From Curtobacterium sp. MCSS17_007 (GTDB lineage: Bacteria > Actinomycetota > Actinomycetes > Actinomycetales > Microbacteriaceae), in assembly GCF_003234175.2 (NCBI RefSeq), contig NZ_CP126257.1:1984001-2048000 (forward strand): a stretch of DNA of 64,000 nt. The letters run 5' to 3'. Below are positions 31,126 to 41,640 of the stretch, in pieces. Numbering within the stretch: position 1 is the first letter of the stretch; each line of letters begins with the position of its first letter. A model generated the notes under the pieces. That model ran no database searches, had not been told where the DNA came from, and saw only the letters and a program-made list of their open reading frames with translations. The translations under genes and the position numbers were made by a program.

Positions 31126-31449
31126 TCACTCGTCGAGCGCGAGTTCCTTCGGGAGTTCGAGTTCGCGACTCGTCAGTTCTTCCACGTTCACGTCCTTGAA
31201 CGTGAGGACGCGGACGGACTTCACGAAACGGTCGGAGCGGTAGACGTCCCAGACCCAGACGTCGTTCATCGTGAGTTCGAAGTAGAAGTCGTGCTCGGTG
31301 TCCCGGCGGACGAGGTCCACCTCGTTCGCCAGGTAGAACCGGCGCTCGGTCTCGACCACGTACCGGAACTGCGACACGACGTCGCGGTACTCGCGGTACA
31401 GGGCAAGTTCGACCTCGCGGTCGTAGTCGTCGAATTCGTCGTCATCCAT
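31126..31449 (-). CDS. DUF2469 family protein
   Basis: A 107-residue acidic protein (MDDDEFDDYDREVELALYRE...) that matches the actinobacterial DUF2469 family (Rv2901c-like), almost always found beside rnhB and lepB, as here. The function is not established. It is co-directional with rnhB, 46 bases downstream of it. Confidence 0.9.
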   Translation of the reverse strand: MDDDEFDDYDREVELALYREYRDVVSQFRYVVETERRFYLANEVDLVRRDTEHDFYFELTMNDVWVWDVYRSDRFVKSVRVLTFKDVNVEELTSRELELPKELALDE

Positions 31450-31495
31450 CGCCCGCCCAGTCTACGGCGAGTCGACGGACCGTGGACGCAGCCGG

Positions 31496-32197
31496 TCAGC
31501 CCGCGACGGGGAGGTCCTGGAGCGCGTCGAACCCGTCGAGGGCCATGCTCGACGCCTGGTGCAGCCAGCTCTTCCGGTGCAGCGCATGCGCACCCACGGC
31601 CCGGATGCCGTCGTAGTGCGCGGCCGACCCGTACCCCTTGTTCGACGCCCATGCGTAGTGCGGCGCGTCCTCGTGCGCGGCGACCATCAGCGCGTCCCGC
31701 TCCACCTTGGCGACGACCGACGCCGCGGCGACGGACGCGCAGTCACGGTCGGCCTTCACGCGGACCACGACGTCGAGCGGGGCGGCGGACGGCGGGACCG
31801 CCCGGGACAACCAGTCGAACGACCCGTCCAGCACGACCACCGCGCCGTCGAGCGAGAGCCCGTCCTGCACCAGGGCCCCGAGGGCCGCAACGCCCGCCTG
31901 TCCGAGCGCCGGCACGATGCCCTGCTCGTCGACGACCTGCGCGGACGCCATGCCCACGGCCGTGCGCGCCCAGCGACGGACGACCGGCACGAGTTCCGTC
32001 CGACGTGTGGCGGTGAGTAGCTTCGAGTCGGCGAGGCCCTGCGGCACACGCGCGACGTCGATCGTCACGGCAGCGACGCCGACGGCGACCGGCCCCGCGA
32101 TCGCACCGCGGCCGACCTCGTCCATGCCGATCACGGTGACCCGTCCGGCACCGAGCAGCTTCTTCTCGACGCGCAGGGAGGGCCGGACGACGGTCAC
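31496..32197 (-). CDS. rnhB: Ribonuclease HII
   Basis: A 233-residue enzyme that removes ribonucleotides from DNA. The GTG at 32197 overlaps the lepB stop by four bases, which selects this start over the long upstream extension. The active-site motif GMDEVGRGAIAGP near residue 25 contains the D-E pair, and the later acidic residue is in VVLDGSFDWL and VKADRDCASVAAAS. Part of the rplS-lepB-rnhB-DUF2469 cluster. Confidence 0.93.
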   Translation of the reverse strand: MTVVRPSLRVEKKLLGAGRVTVIGMDEVGRGAIAGPVAVGVAAVTIDVARVPQGLADSKLLTATRRTELVPVVRRWARTAVGMASAQVVDEQGIVPALGQAGVAALGALVQDGLSLDGAVVVLDGSFDWLSRAVPPSAAPLDVVVRVKADRDCASVAAASVVAKVERDALMVAAHEDAPHYAWASNKGYGSAAHYDGIRAVGAHALHRKSWLHQASSMALDGFDALQDLPVAG

Positions 32198-32937
32198 CGG
32201 TCCTTCTCCTCCACGCCTGCGAAGACGTCCGGGTAGTCGTCGAGCCAGGTCCACCGGCTGGTCGGCCACGAGATGACGAAGGCGCGCCCGGTCACGTCCG
32301 ACAGCGGGACGAAGCCCTTCGACGGGGTGTCGCGGTTGTACCGGGAGTCCTTCGAGTCGTTCCGGTTGTCGCCCATCACCCAGATGGACCCCTCGGGCAC
32401 GGTCACCGAGAACGGATCGGCCGAGGCGGGGGCACCGTCGGGCAGGAGCGTGTACGGCTCCTTGATCGGCACCCCGTTGACGGACATCTGCCCGAGGTCG
32501 TTGCAGCACGACACCGTGTCGCCCGGCAAGCCGATCACGCGCTTGATGAGGTGGTCGTCACTGTCGCCGGTCCCCAGGCCCACCTGCGTGAGCAGCCAGT
32601 CGATCGCCTTCGCCGGCTGCGTCGTCGGCGCGACGCTCGGCACGTCCGTGCCCGCGAGCCATCCGCCCGGGTCCTTGAACACGACGACGTCGCCGCGCTT
32701 CAGCGACACGACGTCCGGCACGAGCTCGTTCACGATGACGCGGTCGTTGATCTGCAGCGTGTTCTCCATCGACGCCGACGGGATGTAGAACGACCGGATC
32801 AGGAACGTCTTCACGAGGAACGACACGAGCAGTGCCGCGAGGAAGATGATGACGAGGTCCCGCAGGAAGGTCAGGACGCCGTTCCCCTGCTTCTCCGTCC
32901 GCGGGCGGCGCCCCGATCCTTGCGTCGTGTCCGTCAT
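32194..32937 (-). CDS. lepB: Signal peptidase I
   Basis: A 247-residue membrane protease that cleaves signal peptides. One N-terminal membrane helix (residues ~23-45), catalytic Ser56 in YIPSASMENT and Lys132 in HLIKRVIGLPGD, and the conserved WVMGDNRNDSKDSR are all present. It lies outside the membrane. The start ATG at 32937 gives a cytoplasmic tail of about 20 residues. Coupled to rnhB. Confidence 0.95.
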   Translation of the reverse strand: MTDTTQGSGRRPRTEKQGNGVLTFLRDLVIIFLAALLVSFLVKTFLIRSFYIPSASMENTLQINDRVIVNELVPDVVSLKRGDVVVFKDPGGWLAGTDVPSVAPTTQPAKAIDWLLTQVGLGTGDSDDHLIKRVIGLPGDTVSCCNDLGQMSVNGVPIKEPYTLLPDGAPASADPFSVTVPEGSIWVMGDNRNDSKDSRYNRDTPSKGFVPLSDVTGRAFVISWPTSRWTWLDDYPDVFAGVEEKDR

Positions 32938-33011
32938 TTCCGCTCTCGTTCACGTCCGCACCCGACGAGTGCGGAGACCCTGCGCCACTGCGGGCGCGCA
33001 CAACGGGAAAG

Positions 33012-33047
33012 CCCCCCGTCGATGCACAACCGTACATCGACGAGGGG
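33012..33047 (-). terminator. Terminator after rplS
   Basis: CGTCGATG/CATCGACG extended by CCCC/GGGG around a bulged base; read leftward the stem is followed by CTTTCC. Lies 43 bases after the rplS stop. Confidence 0.75.
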
Positions 33048-33090
33048 CGTCCAGCGGCACCCGGCTCGCGGGCACTCACTGTGAAGGCGA

Positions 33091-33447
33091 TCAGGCGTCG
33101 CGCTTCTCCTTGATCTTGCGGCGGGCCGCCTTGCCGCGCAGCTCGCGCAGGTAGTACAGCTTCGCGCGACGGACGTCACCGCGGGTGACGACCTCGATGT
33201 GGTCGATGATCGGCGAGTGCACCGGGAACCAGCGCTCGACGCCGACCTGGAAGCTCACCTTGCGGACCTTGAAGGTCTCGCCGAGGCCGTGGCCCTGACG
33301 CGCGATGACGACGCCCTGGAAGACCTGGATGCGCGAACGCGTGCCTTCGATGATGTTGACGTGCACCTTGATGGTGTCGCCGGGGCGGAAGTCGGGGACG
33401 TCGGTACGCAGCGACGCTGCGTCGACGTGGTCGAGGAGCTGGCTCAT
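33091..33447 (-). CDS. rplS: Ribosomal protein L19
   Basis: A 118-residue 50S protein ([20 protein letters not shown]...). The conserved [28 protein letters not shown] and the final [20 protein letters not shown] are typical of L19, which lies at the subunit interface. The ATG at 33447 is selected by family alignment; the open frame upstream is not part of L19. Divergent from map. Confidence 0.96.
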   Translation of the reverse strand: MSQLLDHVDAASLRTDVPDFRPGDTIKVHVNIIEGTRSRIQVFQGVVIARQGHGLGETFKVRKVSFQVGVERWFPVHSPIIDHIEVVTRGDVRRAKLYYLRELRGKAARRKIKEKRDA

Positions 33448-33614
33448 GTTCGGTTCACTCTCTGCGGACGCGCACGGGTCGCCGCGGATCGGTAGATGGA
33501 AGGAAGTGTTCGTGCCCGGAATCGGCGACTCCCCCATGGCAGAGTCCAGCCAGGGCACAGCGACCAATCCTGCCACAGAACGGGGGCCGCTGCCAACCGG
33601 TGCAGGATGGACCC

Positions 33615-34397
33615 ATGATCGAACTCCGCACCCCCGCCGAGCTGGACGGCCTGCGTGCCGCCGGCCGGTTCGTCGCCGACGTCCTCGACGAGCTGCTCGA
33701 GACCGTCGACGTGGGCGTGAACCTGCTCGACCTCGACCGCGTGGCCGCCCGCATGATCGCCGAGCGCGGCGCCGTCAGCTGCTACGTCGACTACCACCCG
33801 TCGTTCGGGAACTCACCGTTCGGCCGGAACCTCTGCACCTCGGTGAACGACGCCGCGCTGCACGGCCTGCCCTACGACCGCGTCCTGGAGGACGGCGACC
33901 TCGTCAGCCTCGACTTCGCCGCGAGCGTCGACGGCTGGGTCGCCGACTCGGCGGTCACCGTGCAGGTGGGGACCGCCCGGGAGGACGACCAACGGCTCGT
34001 GGAGACCGTCGAGCGGGCACTCGTCGCGGGGATCGAGCAGTTCCGCCCGGGGAACAAGCTCGGCGACGTGTCCTACGCCATCGGTCGGGTCGCGAAGGAC
34101 GCCGGCTACACCGTCAACACGCAGTTCGGCGGGCACGGCGTGGGGCGCACGATGCACGGCGACCCGCACGTGCCGAACGACGGCCGCCCCGGTCGGGGGC
34201 TGAAGCTGCGGCCCGGGTTGGTCGTCGCGATCGAGCCCTGGCTCATGCAGGGCACCGACGAGCTCGTGCAGGACGAGGACGGCTGGACCCTGAAGAGCGT
34301 CGACGGCTCGCGTGCTGCACACGTCGAGCACACGGTCGCCGTCACCGAGGCCGGACCCGAGGTCCTCACCCTGCGTCGCGCCCAGCGCGACCGGTGA
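33615..34397 (+). CDS. map: Methionine aminopeptidase, type I
   Basis: A 260-residue enzyme that removes N-terminal methionine. Metal ligands are visible in [18 protein letters not shown] (two Asp), [10 protein letters not shown] (His) and the C-terminal EPW and EHTVAV glutamates. I use the ATG at 33615; a GTG five codons upstream is in frame. Ends at a repeated convergent hairpin. Confidence 0.93.
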   Translation: MIELRTPAELDGLRAAGRFVADVLDELLETVDVGVNLLDLDRVAARMIAERGAVSCYVDYHPSFGNSPFGRNLCTSVNDAALHGLPYDRVLEDGDLVSLDFAASVDGWVADSAVTVQVGTAREDDQRLVETVERALVAGIEQFRPGNKLGDVSYAIGRVAKDAGYTVNTQFGGHGVGRTMHGDPHVPNDGRPGRGLKLRPGLVVAIEPWLMQGTDELVQDEDGWTLKSVDGSRAAHVEHTVAVTEAGPEVLTLRRAQRDR

Positions 34398-34402
34398 ACG
34401 GA

Positions 34403-34438
34403 CGGGAGGCGCGGTGCCGGCTGGCACCGCGCCTCCCG
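34403..34438. repeat. Convergent-gene hairpin, copy 1 (map/trmD)
   Basis: CGGGAGGCGCGGTGCC, loop GGCT, perfect 16-bp partner. Same family as the hairpins at 39941, 43345 and 45815. Probable bidirectional terminator. Confidence 0.8.
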
Positions 34439-34471
34439 GTCCGGTGCGGTGCCCGGTCGGTGGACCGCGAG

Positions 34472-35161
34472 CTACGCGTCGGACAGCAGGTCCGGCCGGA
34501 CGCGTCGCGTCCGCTCGACCTGCTGGTCGTGCCGCCACGCGGCGACCCGGGCGTGGTGCCCGCTGAGCAGCACGTCCGGCACCTCGAGGTCACGCCAGAC
34601 CGCCGGCTTCGTGTACGAGGGGTACTCGAGCAGACCGTCCTCGTGGGACTCCTCGACGAGCGACTCGGGGTTGCCGACGACGCCGGGGACCAGACGGCCG
34701 ACCGCTTCGATCATGGCCATGGCCGCGACCTCGCCGCCGTTGAGCACGTAGTCGCCGAGCGAGAGCTCGACCACCGAGCAGCGGGACGCCGCCCACTCGA
34801 ACACCCGGGCGTCGATCCCCTCGTAGCGCCCGCAGGCGAACACGAGGTGTTCGTGGTCGGCCAGCGACCGGGCGATCGCCTGCCGGAACGGTGTGCCGGC
34901 CGGGGTGGGGACGACGAGCGTCGACGACCCGTCCTCGCGGAGGATCGACGACAGCGCCTGCGCCCAGGGCTCCGGCTTCATGACCATGCCCGCGCCACCG
35001 CCGTACGGGGTGTCGTCGACCGTCCGGTGCCGGTCCGTCGTCCAGTGCCGCAGGTCGTGCACGTGCACGTCGAGGAGCTTCTCCTGCCGGGCCCTGCCGA
35101 GCAGCGAGACGTCGAGCACGGAGAAGAACTCGGGGAAGATCGTGACGATGTCGATGCGCAC
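34472..35161 (-). CDS. trmD: tRNA (guanine-37-N1)-methyltransferase
   Basis: A 229-residue enzyme methylating G37 of tRNAs, which prevents frameshifting. Family motifs: [13 protein letters not shown] at the start, [17 protein letters not shown], and the SAM-binding trefoil-knot region [13 protein letters not shown] followed by [17 protein letters not shown] start at 35161 just after the rimM stop. Order rpsP-khpA-rimM-trmD is conserved in bacteria. Confidence 0.95.
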   Translation of the reverse strand: MRIDIVTIFPEFFSVLDVSLLGRARQEKLLDVHVHDLRHWTTDRHRTVDDTPYGGGAGMVMKPEPWAQALSSILREDGSSTLVVPTPAGTPFRQAIARSLADHEHLVFACGRYEGIDARVFEWAASRCSVVELSLGDYVLNGGEVAAMAMIEAVGRLVPGVVGNPESLVEESHEDGLLEYPSYTKPAVWRDLEVPDVLLSGHHARVAAWRHDQQVERTRRVRPDLLSDA

Positions 35162-35163
35162 GA

Positions 35164-35724
35164 TCAGCCCCGCGGGTCGGTCGGCGTGACCGTCTCGGGG
35201 CGCGAGGTGTCCTCGGGCTCCTCGAACAGCCCGGTCGGCGGCGTCACCGTGACGGTGCCGGCCGCGATGTCGACGGTCGGCACGATGGCCGAGACGAACG
35301 GCACCAGCACCTCGCCGCGCGAGGGGGTGTCGATCGCGAGCAGGTCCTGCGCGGGCAGGTGGTCGACGCGTGCGACGGAGCCGACCTCGACGCCGTCGCG
35401 GAGCACGCGGAGCCCGACGAGCTGGTGGTCGTACCAGGCGTCGTCCTCACCGGTCTCGGCGTCGGCGTCCTGCTCGACCCAGAGGATCGCCCGCGCGAGT
35501 GTCTCAGCGGCGGTGCGGTCCGCGACGCCCTCGAAGAAGGCGACCGGATGGCCGTTGTACCAGCGGAGCTCGTCCAGCGTGATCGACTTCCCCGACCACG
35601 GGGAGTCCGCGGGGACCTGGAGCGTGAACTCCGCTCCTGGCGTGAACCGACGATCCGGGTCGTCGGTGTAGAGCTCGAGCTTGATGCCGCCCTTGAGCCC
35701 GTGCGCCTTCGTGATGCGACCCAC
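35164..35724 (-). CDS. rimM: 16S rRNA processing protein RimM
   Basis: A 186-residue ribosome maturation factor acting on the 30S head with S19. The N-terminal [20 protein letters not shown] and the C-terminal PRC-barrel part ([18 protein letters not shown]) are visible. The start is the GTG at 35724; AGGGAG lies 13 bases upstream and family starts usually add 2-5 residues before GRI, so the exact start is uncertain. An acidic C-terminal tail is present. Confidence 0.92.
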   Translation of the reverse strand: MGRITKAHGLKGGIKLELYTDDPDRRFTPGAEFTLQVPADSPWSGKSITLDELRWYNGHPVAFFEGVADRTAAETLARAILWVEQDADAETGEDDAWYDHQLVGLRVLRDGVEVGSVARVDHLPAQDLLAIDTPSRGEVLVPFVSAIVPTVDIAAGTVTVTPPTGLFEEPEDTSRPETVTPTDPRG

Positions 35725-35743
35725 CCGGAGCTGGGTCGTCTCC

Positions 35744-35980
35744 CTAGGAATCGGTGTCGACCACGTCGACCCGCACCCGCTTGCCGTCGGCGAGAGCCGA
35801 GACGAGGGTGCGGAGCGCCTTTGCGGTCCGTCCGGCGCGACCGATCACGCGGCCGAGGTCCTCGGGGTGCACACGCACCTCGAGGACCTCGCCCCGCGCG
35901 GAGGTGGAACTGGCGACGCGCACGTCGTCCGGGTGATCGACGATCCCCTTGACGAGGTGCGTCAGCGCGGATTCGAGCAA
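35744..35980 (-). CDS. khpA: KH-domain RNA-binding protein KhpA
   Basis: A 78-residue protein (LLESALTHLVKGIVDHPDDV...). The KH signature is GRVIGRAGRTAKALRTLV. The start is a TTG at 35980, four bases after the rpsP stop, which gives the standard family length; the longer open frame upstream is a shadow of rpsP. KhpA binds RNA, often with KhpB/Jag. Confidence 0.92.
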   Translation of the reverse strand: MLESALTHLVKGIVDHPDDVRVASSTSARGEVLEVRVHPEDLGRVIGRAGRTAKALRTLVSALADGKRVRVDVVDTDS

Positions 35981-35984
35981 GGAA

Positions 35985-36401
35985 TCAGGCCTCGGTCGTC
36001 TCAGCGGCGTCGGCCGACTCGTCGGCGGCGGGGGCCTCGGGGGCCTTCTTCTCCGACTTCGGCTTGAGGACCGGCTTCTTCGCGGAGTCGGCGACGAAGG
36101 CTTCCTTCGGCTCGGCAACCTTGACGGTGGACTCGGTGTTGCCCTCGCCCTTGAACTTGCCCCAGTCGCCGGTCAGTTTGAGGAGCGCCGCGACCTGCTC
36201 GGTCGGCTGCGCACCGACGCCGAGCCAGTACTGCGCACGGTCCGAGTTGATCTCGATGACCGAGGGCTCCTCGGTGGGGTGGTACTTGCCGATCTCCTCG
36301 ATCACGCGACCGTCGCGCTTGGTGCGCGAGTCGGCGACGACGACACGGTAGTACGGCGCACGGATCTTACCGAGACGCTTGAGACGGATCTTGACAGCCA
36401 C
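35985..36401 (-). CDS. rpsP: Ribosomal protein S16
   Basis: A 138-residue protein. The first ~80 residues are S16 ([34 protein letters not shown]). An unusually long Lys/Ala/Glu-rich C-terminal tail of about 50 residues follows, as in other actinobacteria. GTG start at 36401 with AGGAG seven bases upstream. First gene of the rpsP-khpA-rimM-trmD operon. Confidence 0.95.
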   Translation of the reverse strand: MAVKIRLKRLGKIRAPYYRVVVADSRTKRDGRVIEEIGKYHPTEEPSVIEINSDRAQYWLGVGAQPTEQVAALLKLTGDWGKFKGEGNTESTVKVAEPKEAFVADSAKKPVLKPKSEKKAPEAPAADESADAAETTEA

Positions 36402-36583
36402 AATTGCTCCTGTTGCGTGTTGTTGTGGTTGAACCGGAACCGCGGGCGTGGGGGCACGCGCGGTGGAAGCTCGAAGGGAGTCGCGACCTGCTGGATAGAG
36501 GGTCGAGCAGACGCGATTCGACCGTTCATTCTTGCAGGTTTCCGACCGAGAAGCGAGCCAGGACGCGCCGACGGTCCCGAGGA

Positions 36584-38719
36584 CTACGGCGCGAGCCGCC
36601 GGACGGCCTCGAGCGCCTCGCTCGTCGCGCGCACCGCGTCGACGCTCCGGGCGTCGCGAGCCCCTCCCACGACGGCGAACGGCACGCCCGCGGCGCGCAG
36701 GTCGTCCGCGAGTCCGGTGCCGGCCGTCGCCCCGGCGCCGTCGGCCGACTCCTGCCCGGCGCAGACCACCACGTGGTCCGCCGGCACGGCGCGCTCGACC
36801 CCGTCCTCGTCGCGCACCCAGAGCGTGCCGGGCTCGATCCGGAGGTACTCCTGCACGCCGCCGACCATCCGCACGCCGGCGTCGCGCAACCGGCCGACGG
36901 CCACCCAGCGCGAGGTGACCCCGACCCCCTGGCCGAACCTGCCCGACCGGCGGAGCACGGTCACCCGTCCCCCCGGCCGGAGCACACGTTCCGCGGCCGG
37001 CAGCCGCTGCGGGACGTCGCCGATGACGTCGTCGGCGACCGCGACGTCCCAGCGGGCGGCGAACTCCGCGGCCCGGACCACCTCGTCCGGCGACTCCACC
37101 AGGAACGCCGCCGTGTCGACCCCGATCCCGCCACCGCCGATCACCGCGACCGAGCCCTCCGGGACGCCGTCGCGCAGGGCGGTCTCGTACGACACCACGT
37201 GCGGCAGCTCGGCCCCCGGCACGTCGACCGCCCGCGGCACGACGCCGGGCGCGAGCACCACCGCGTCGCTGGCGAGCAGGTCGCCCGCGGTCGCTGCCCG
37301 CCCGAGGTGGACCGTCGCCCCGCGCTCGTCGAGCTCGGCACGAGCAGCCCGCACCGTGGCCGCGTAGTCCTCCTTGCCGGGCACCACGGCGGCCAGCGCG
37401 AACTGGCCGCCGAGCGTCGGCGCCGCCTCCCACAGCGTCACCGTGTGCCCGCGCCGGGCGGCGTCCACGGCGGCGGTGAGTCCGGCCGGCCCTCCGCCGA
37501 CGACGTCGACACGCAGCGGCCGGGTCGTCGGGCGCGCGGGGAACGCCAGCTCCCGGCCCGCGCATGGGTTGACCAGGCACGACACCGGCGCGCCGACGAT
37601 CGATCGGTCGAGGCACGCCTGGTTGCAGCCGATGCACGTGTTCACGAGGTCGAACCGCCCGCCGAGTGACCGCGCCACGATCGCCGGGTCGGCGAGGAAC
37701 GGCCGCGCCAGGGCCACCGCGTCGACGAGCCCGTCGGCCAGCACCGCCTCGCCGTCCCGCAGGTCGGTCATCCGGTTCGAGGCGATGACCTGCACCCCGG
37801 GGTGTGACGACGCACGGACCACGCCCGCGATCCGCTCGGCGTACGCGAGCCAGGCGCCGTGCGGCACCGCGGCCTGCACCGTGGGCGTTCGGGACTCGTG
37901 CCAACCGATGCCGACCGAGATGCCGTCGAGCCCGAGCGGCAGCAGGTCGTGCACGAGCGCGTCGACCTCGTCATCGGTGGTCGAGCCCGGCATGAGGTCG
38001 GCGCCGGAGAGGCGGATCGTCACCGCCAGGTCCGGCACCGCCGCCCGCACCGCACGCACGACCTCGACGGCGAACCGACGGCGACGGACAGGGTCGCCGC
38101 CCCACTCGTCGTCGCGCAGGTTCGTCAGCGGTGACTGGAACTGGTTGATGAGGTACCCCTCGGACGCCATGATCTCGACGCCGTCGAACCCGATCGCCCG
38201 CGCCGACCGCGCGGCGGCCGCGAAGTCCTCGACGGTCCGCTCGACCTCCGCGCCCGACATGGCGGACGGGACGATCCCCCGCGCCGCGGCCCAGGGCAGC
38301 GCCGACGGTGCGACCACGCGCTGCGGGCGCCCGTGCCGATCGGTCACGCCCTGTACGAGCGCGTACCGGCCGGCGTGGAAGAGCTGTGCGAGGATCGCGC
38401 CGCCCTCGTCGTGCACGGCGTCGACGGCGACCCGGAACCGCTCGTCCGCTCCCCCGACGCCGAACACCGCGAAGTCCGGGCCGCCGCGCGCCTCGTCGCT
38501 CACGGCGATCCCGCCGGTGACGATGCAGCCGACGCCGCCTTCGGCGCGCTCGCGGTAGAACGCGGCCATCGCGGCACCGCCGTCGTCGAGGACCTCGAGT
38601 CCGGTGTGCATCGATCCCATCACCACCCGGTTCCGCAGGTGGAGCGGTCCGAGGGTCCAGGGCGAGGCGACGGTCCGGAGCGACTCCGGGACCACGGGTG
38701 CGGAAGCGACGCTGCTCAT
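36584..38719 (-). CDS. FAD/FMN oxidoreductase, 2,4-dienoyl-CoA reductase (FadH) type
   Basis: A 711-residue protein. Residues ~1-350 are an old-yellow-enzyme TIM barrel ([20 protein letters not shown]). The linker has the iron-sulfur motif [11 protein letters not shown] followed by [11 protein letters not shown]. The C-terminal half has two dinucleotide folds ([20 protein letters not shown] and [19 protein letters not shown]). This is the layout of FadH and trimethylamine dehydrogenase-like enzymes; the substrate cannot be told from sequence. ATG start at 38719. Divergent from the ybdK-type gene. Confidence 0.88.
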   Translation of the reverse strand: MSSVASAPVVPESLRTVASPWTLGPLHLRNRVVMGSMHTGLEVLDDGGAAMAAFYRERAEGGVGCIVTGGIAVSDEARGGPDFAVFGVGGADERFRVAVDAVHDEGGAILAQLFHAGRYALVQGVTDRHGRPQRVVAPSALPWAAARGIVPSAMSGAEVERTVEDFAAAARSARAIGFDGVEIMASEGYLINQFQSPLTNLRDDEWGGDPVRRRRFAVEVVRAVRAAVPDLAVTIRLSGADLMPGSTTDDEVDALVHDLLPLGLDGISVGIGWHESRTPTVQAAVPHGAWLAYAERIAGVVRASSHPGVQVIASNRMTDLRDGEAVLADGLVDAVALARPFLADPAIVARSLGGRFDLVNTCIGCNQACLDRSIVGAPVSCLVNPCAGRELAFPARPTTRPLRVDVVGGGPAGLTAAVDAARRGHTVTLWEAAPTLGGQFALAAVVPGKEDYAATVRAARAELDERGATVHLGRAATAGDLLASDAVVLAPGVVPRAVDVPGAELPHVVSYETALRDGVPEGSVAVIGGGGIGVDTAAFLVESPDEVVRAAEFAARWDVAVADDVIGDVPQRLPAAERVLRPGGRVTVLRRSGRFGQGVGVTSRWVAVGRLRDAGVRMVGGVQEYLRIEPGTLWVRDEDGVERAVPADHVVVCAGQESADGAGATAGTGLADDLRAAGVPFAVVGGARDARSVDAVRATSEALEAVRRLAP

Positions 38720-38797
38720 GCGACCACTCTGCCCGACCGCCGCGCCCGGACCGAACTCCTTGTGCCGACCCTCCAACCCGACGGGCAGGATGGCCCC

Positions 38798-39928
38798 ATG
38801 GACATCCGCTTCACCGAGTCCCGCCCGTCGACCCTCGGCGTCGAGTGGGAGCTCCCGCTGGTCGACCGCGGCACCGGCGACCTCGCGCCCCGTGCCCCTG
38901 CCGTGCTCGCCGCCGTGCAGGAACGCCTCGGCGACCCCGACCGGGTCACCGAGGAGCTCCTGACGAACACCGTCGAGGTGGTCACGGGTGTGCACGAGAC
39001 CGTGAGCGGGGCGACGAGCGAGCTCGCGGGCATCATCGGTGAGGTCATCGACGCCGCCGAGCCGCTCGACGCGCAGGTGATGTGCTCCGGGACGCACCCG
39101 TTCGCGCAGTGGGACCAGCAGGAGATCACGTCGGACAGCGAGCACTACACGACGCTGATCGACCGGACGCGGTGGTGGGGTCGTCAGATGCTCATCTGGG
39201 GCGTCCACGTGCACGTGGGGATCGACCACCGCGACAAGGCGGTGCCGATCATGAACGCGATGCTCGCCTACGTCCCGCACCTGCAGGCGTTCACCGCGTC
39301 GAGCCCGTTCTGGGGCGGGACCGACACCGGCTACGCGTCGAACCGCGCCCTCATGTTCCAGCAGCTCCCGACCGGCGGACTGCCCCCGGGCATCGACGAC
39401 TGGACCGGCTTCGAGACCGTCGTCGACGACCTGACGAAGACCGGTGTGATCGACGGGTTCAAGGACCTCCGGTGGGACATCCGCCCCTCGCCGGGCTGGG
39501 GCACGCTCGAGAACCGCGTCTCCGACGGCATCTCGACGCTGCACGAGGTCGGCGCCGTGACCGCGTTCGTCCAGTGCCTGGTCACGGCGCTGTCGGACCG
39601 ACTCGACCGCGGGGAGACGCTGCCGTCGATGCAGCCGTGGTTCATCCGCGAGAACAAGTGGCGTGCGGCGCGCTACGGCATGGAGGCGGAGATCATCACG
39701 AACGCCGCCGGCGACGAGCGCCTGGTCACCGACGAGGTGCACGACCTGGTCGAGCGTCTGGACCCGATCGCCGAGCGACTCGGCTGCCAGCAGGAGCTGC
39801 ACCACCTCGACACGATGATCGCCGAGGGTGCGTCCTACCAGCGGCAGCTGCGGGTGGCGCAGGAGAACGGCGGGGACCTCCGCGCGGTGGTCCGCCACCT
39901 GGTCACGGAGCTGCGCGAGTCGCTCTAG
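38798..39928 (+). CDS. ybdK: Carboxylate-amine ligase, YbdK/GCS2 family
   Basis: A 376-residue enzyme of the glutamate-cysteine ligase 2 family. Conserved parts: STLGVEWELPLVDR (the GxEwE metal site), WGVHVHVGIDHRDKAVPIMN, and the later RWDIRPSPGWGTLENRVSD. Members make gamma-glutamyl-cysteine or an unknown ligase product. GGGCAGGA lies about eight bases before the ATG at 38798. Confidence 0.88.
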   Translation: MDIRFTESRPSTLGVEWELPLVDRGTGDLAPRAPAVLAAVQERLGDPDRVTEELLTNTVEVVTGVHETVSGATSELAGIIGEVIDAAEPLDAQVMCSGTHPFAQWDQQEITSDSEHYTTLIDRTRWWGRQMLIWGVHVHVGIDHRDKAVPIMNAMLAYVPHLQAFTASSPFWGGTDTGYASNRALMFQQLPTGGLPPGIDDWTGFETVVDDLTKTGVIDGFKDLRWDIRPSPGWGTLENRVSDGISTLHEVGAVTAFVQCLVTALSDRLDRGETLPSMQPWFIRENKWRAARYGMEAEIITNAAGDERLVTDEVHDLVERLDPIAERLGCQQELHHLDTMIAEGASYQRQLRVAQENGGDLRAVVRHLVTELRESL

Positions 39929-39940
39929 CCGCGACCCACG

Positions 39941-39988
39941 GACGGACGGGAGGCCCGGTGCCAGCTGGCACCGGGCCTCCCGTCCGTC
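39941..39988. repeat. Convergent-gene hairpin, copy 2 (ybdK/ffh)
   Basis: A perfect 22-bp stem with loop AGCT: 39941-39962 pairs with 39967-39988; core GGGAGGCCCGGTGCC. Longest member of the family. Confidence 0.8.
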
Positions 39989-40000
39989 GTCCGGTCGCGA

Positions 40001-41554
40001 CTAGCGACCCAGGAACTTCTGCAGGCTGGCCAACTCTTCCTCGGTCGGCGCCTTGCCGCCCTTCGGACCGCCGAGCCCGAGGCCGGAACCGGTGGGCGCC
40101 TGCTGCGGCTGCGCCGCGGCGCCCGACGCGAGCGCCGCGCGCTTGGCGGGGTTGCCGACCTTCTTCTTCTTGGCGCCGCCCTGCTGCTGCTTCTTCTTGC
40201 CGCCGTGCATGCCAGGGATCGGACCCATGCCGGGCATCTGCGGGACGCCACCGCGCGCGACCGTCTTCATCATCTTCGCGGCCTGCTCGAAGCGGTTCAC
40301 GAGCGCGTTGACCTCGGTCACGGTGGTGCCGGAGCCCTTCGCGATGCGGAGACGGCGCGAGCCGTTGAGGAGCTTCGGGAGCTCGCGCTCCTGCTTCGTC
40401 ATCGACTGGATGATCGCCTCGGTGCGGACGATCTCGCTCTCGTCGAAGTTGTCGAGCGCCTCGCGCATGCCCTTGGCACCCGGGAGCATGCCGAGCATGC
40501 CCTTGATCGAGCCTGCCTTGCGGAGCTGCTGCATCTGCGCGAGGAAGTCGTTCAGCGTGAACGAGTCGGTCGCGATCTTCTCGGCGACCTTGCGCGCCTC
40601 GTCCTCGTCGAACGCCTGCTGCGCCTGCTCGATGAGCGACAGGATGTCACCGAGGTCGAGGATGCGGCTCGCCATGCGGTCCGGGTGGAACGGCTCGAAG
40701 TCGTCGAGGCCCTCACCCGTGGAGGCGAACATGATCGGCCGACCGGTCACGCTGGCGACCGACAGTGCCGCACCACCGCGGGCGTCACCGTCGAGCTTCG
40801 ACAGGACGACACCGGTGAAGTCGACGCCCTCCTGGAAGGCACGCGCGGTGGCGACGGCGTCTTGTCCGATCATCGCGTCGATGACGAACAGGACCTCGTC
40901 CGGGTCGACCGCCTTGCGGATGTTCGCAGCCTGCTTCATGAGCTCGGCGTCGACACCGAGACGACCGGCGGTGTCCACGATGACGGTGTCGTACTGCTGG
41001 TCGACCGCGGCCTTGATCGCGTTCTTCGCGACCTTGACCGGGTCACCGACACCGTTGCCGGGCTCCGGCGCGAACACGTGCACGCCGGCCTGCTCACCCA
41101 CGACCTGGAGCTGCTGCACGGCGTTCGGACGCTGGAGGTCCGCCGCGACGAGCATCGGCGTGTGGCCGTCCTTCTTGAGCCACTTGCCGAGCTTGCCCGC
41201 GAGCGTGGTCTTGCCGGCGCCCTGGAGACCGGCGAGCATGATCACCGTCGGCGGGCGCTTCGCGAACTCGAGCCGTCGCTGCTGCCCGCCGAGGATGCCG
41301 ACGAGTTCCTCGTTGACGATCTGGACGACCTGCTGCGCCGGGTTGAGCGCCTTGTTGACCTCGTCCGAGAGCGCGCGCTCCCGCACCGAGGCGGTGAACG
41401 CCTTGACGACCTCGAGCGCGACGTCCGCGTCGAGCAGGGCCCGGCGGATCTCGCGGACGGTGCCGTCGACGTCGGACGGGGACAGACGACCCTTGCTCCG
41501 CAGGTTGCGGAAGGTCTCGGTCAGCCGATCGGAGAGTGAGCCGAATTGTGCCAT
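40001..41554 (-). CDS. ffh: Signal recognition particle protein Ffh
   Basis: A 517-residue GTPase that binds signal sequences with 4.5S RNA. N domain, then G domain with GLQGAGKTTLAGKLG and the DTAGR motif, then the methionine-rich M domain (LAQMQQLRKAGSIKGMLGML and GMGPIPGMHGG) with a basic tail. All parts are present. Divergent from lipB. Confidence 0.96.
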   Translation of the reverse strand: MAQFGSLSDRLTETFRNLRSKGRLSPSDVDGTVREIRRALLDADVALEVVKAFTASVRERALSDEVNKALNPAQQVVQIVNEELVGILGGQQRRLEFAKRPPTVIMLAGLQGAGKTTLAGKLGKWLKKDGHTPMLVAADLQRPNAVQQLQVVGEQAGVHVFAPEPGNGVGDPVKVAKNAIKAAVDQQYDTVIVDTAGRLGVDAELMKQAANIRKAVDPDEVLFVIDAMIGQDAVATARAFQEGVDFTGVVLSKLDGDARGGAALSVASVTGRPIMFASTGEGLDDFEPFHPDRMASRILDLGDILSLIEQAQQAFDEDEARKVAEKIATDSFTLNDFLAQMQQLRKAGSIKGMLGMLPGAKGMREALDNFDESEIVRTEAIIQSMTKQERELPKLLNGSRRLRIAKGSGTTVTEVNALVNRFEQAAKMMKTVARGGVPQMPGMGPIPGMHGGKKKQQQGGAKKKKVGNPAKRAALASGAAAQPQQAPTGSGLGLGGPKGGKAPTEEELASLQKFLGR

Positions 41555-41640
41555 GGTCCGACGATTCTACAGGGCCGCCTCCGACCACCCTCGACGGTGA
41601 GCAACGACGTTGTTGGACTGCGTCCAAGAACCAGGGTAGC

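Noticed and set aside
33305..35671. A 788-codon open frame on the plus strand across rplS, map and trmD
   Set aside because: A shadow frame caused by high GC; the genes on the correct strands have clear families and motifs.
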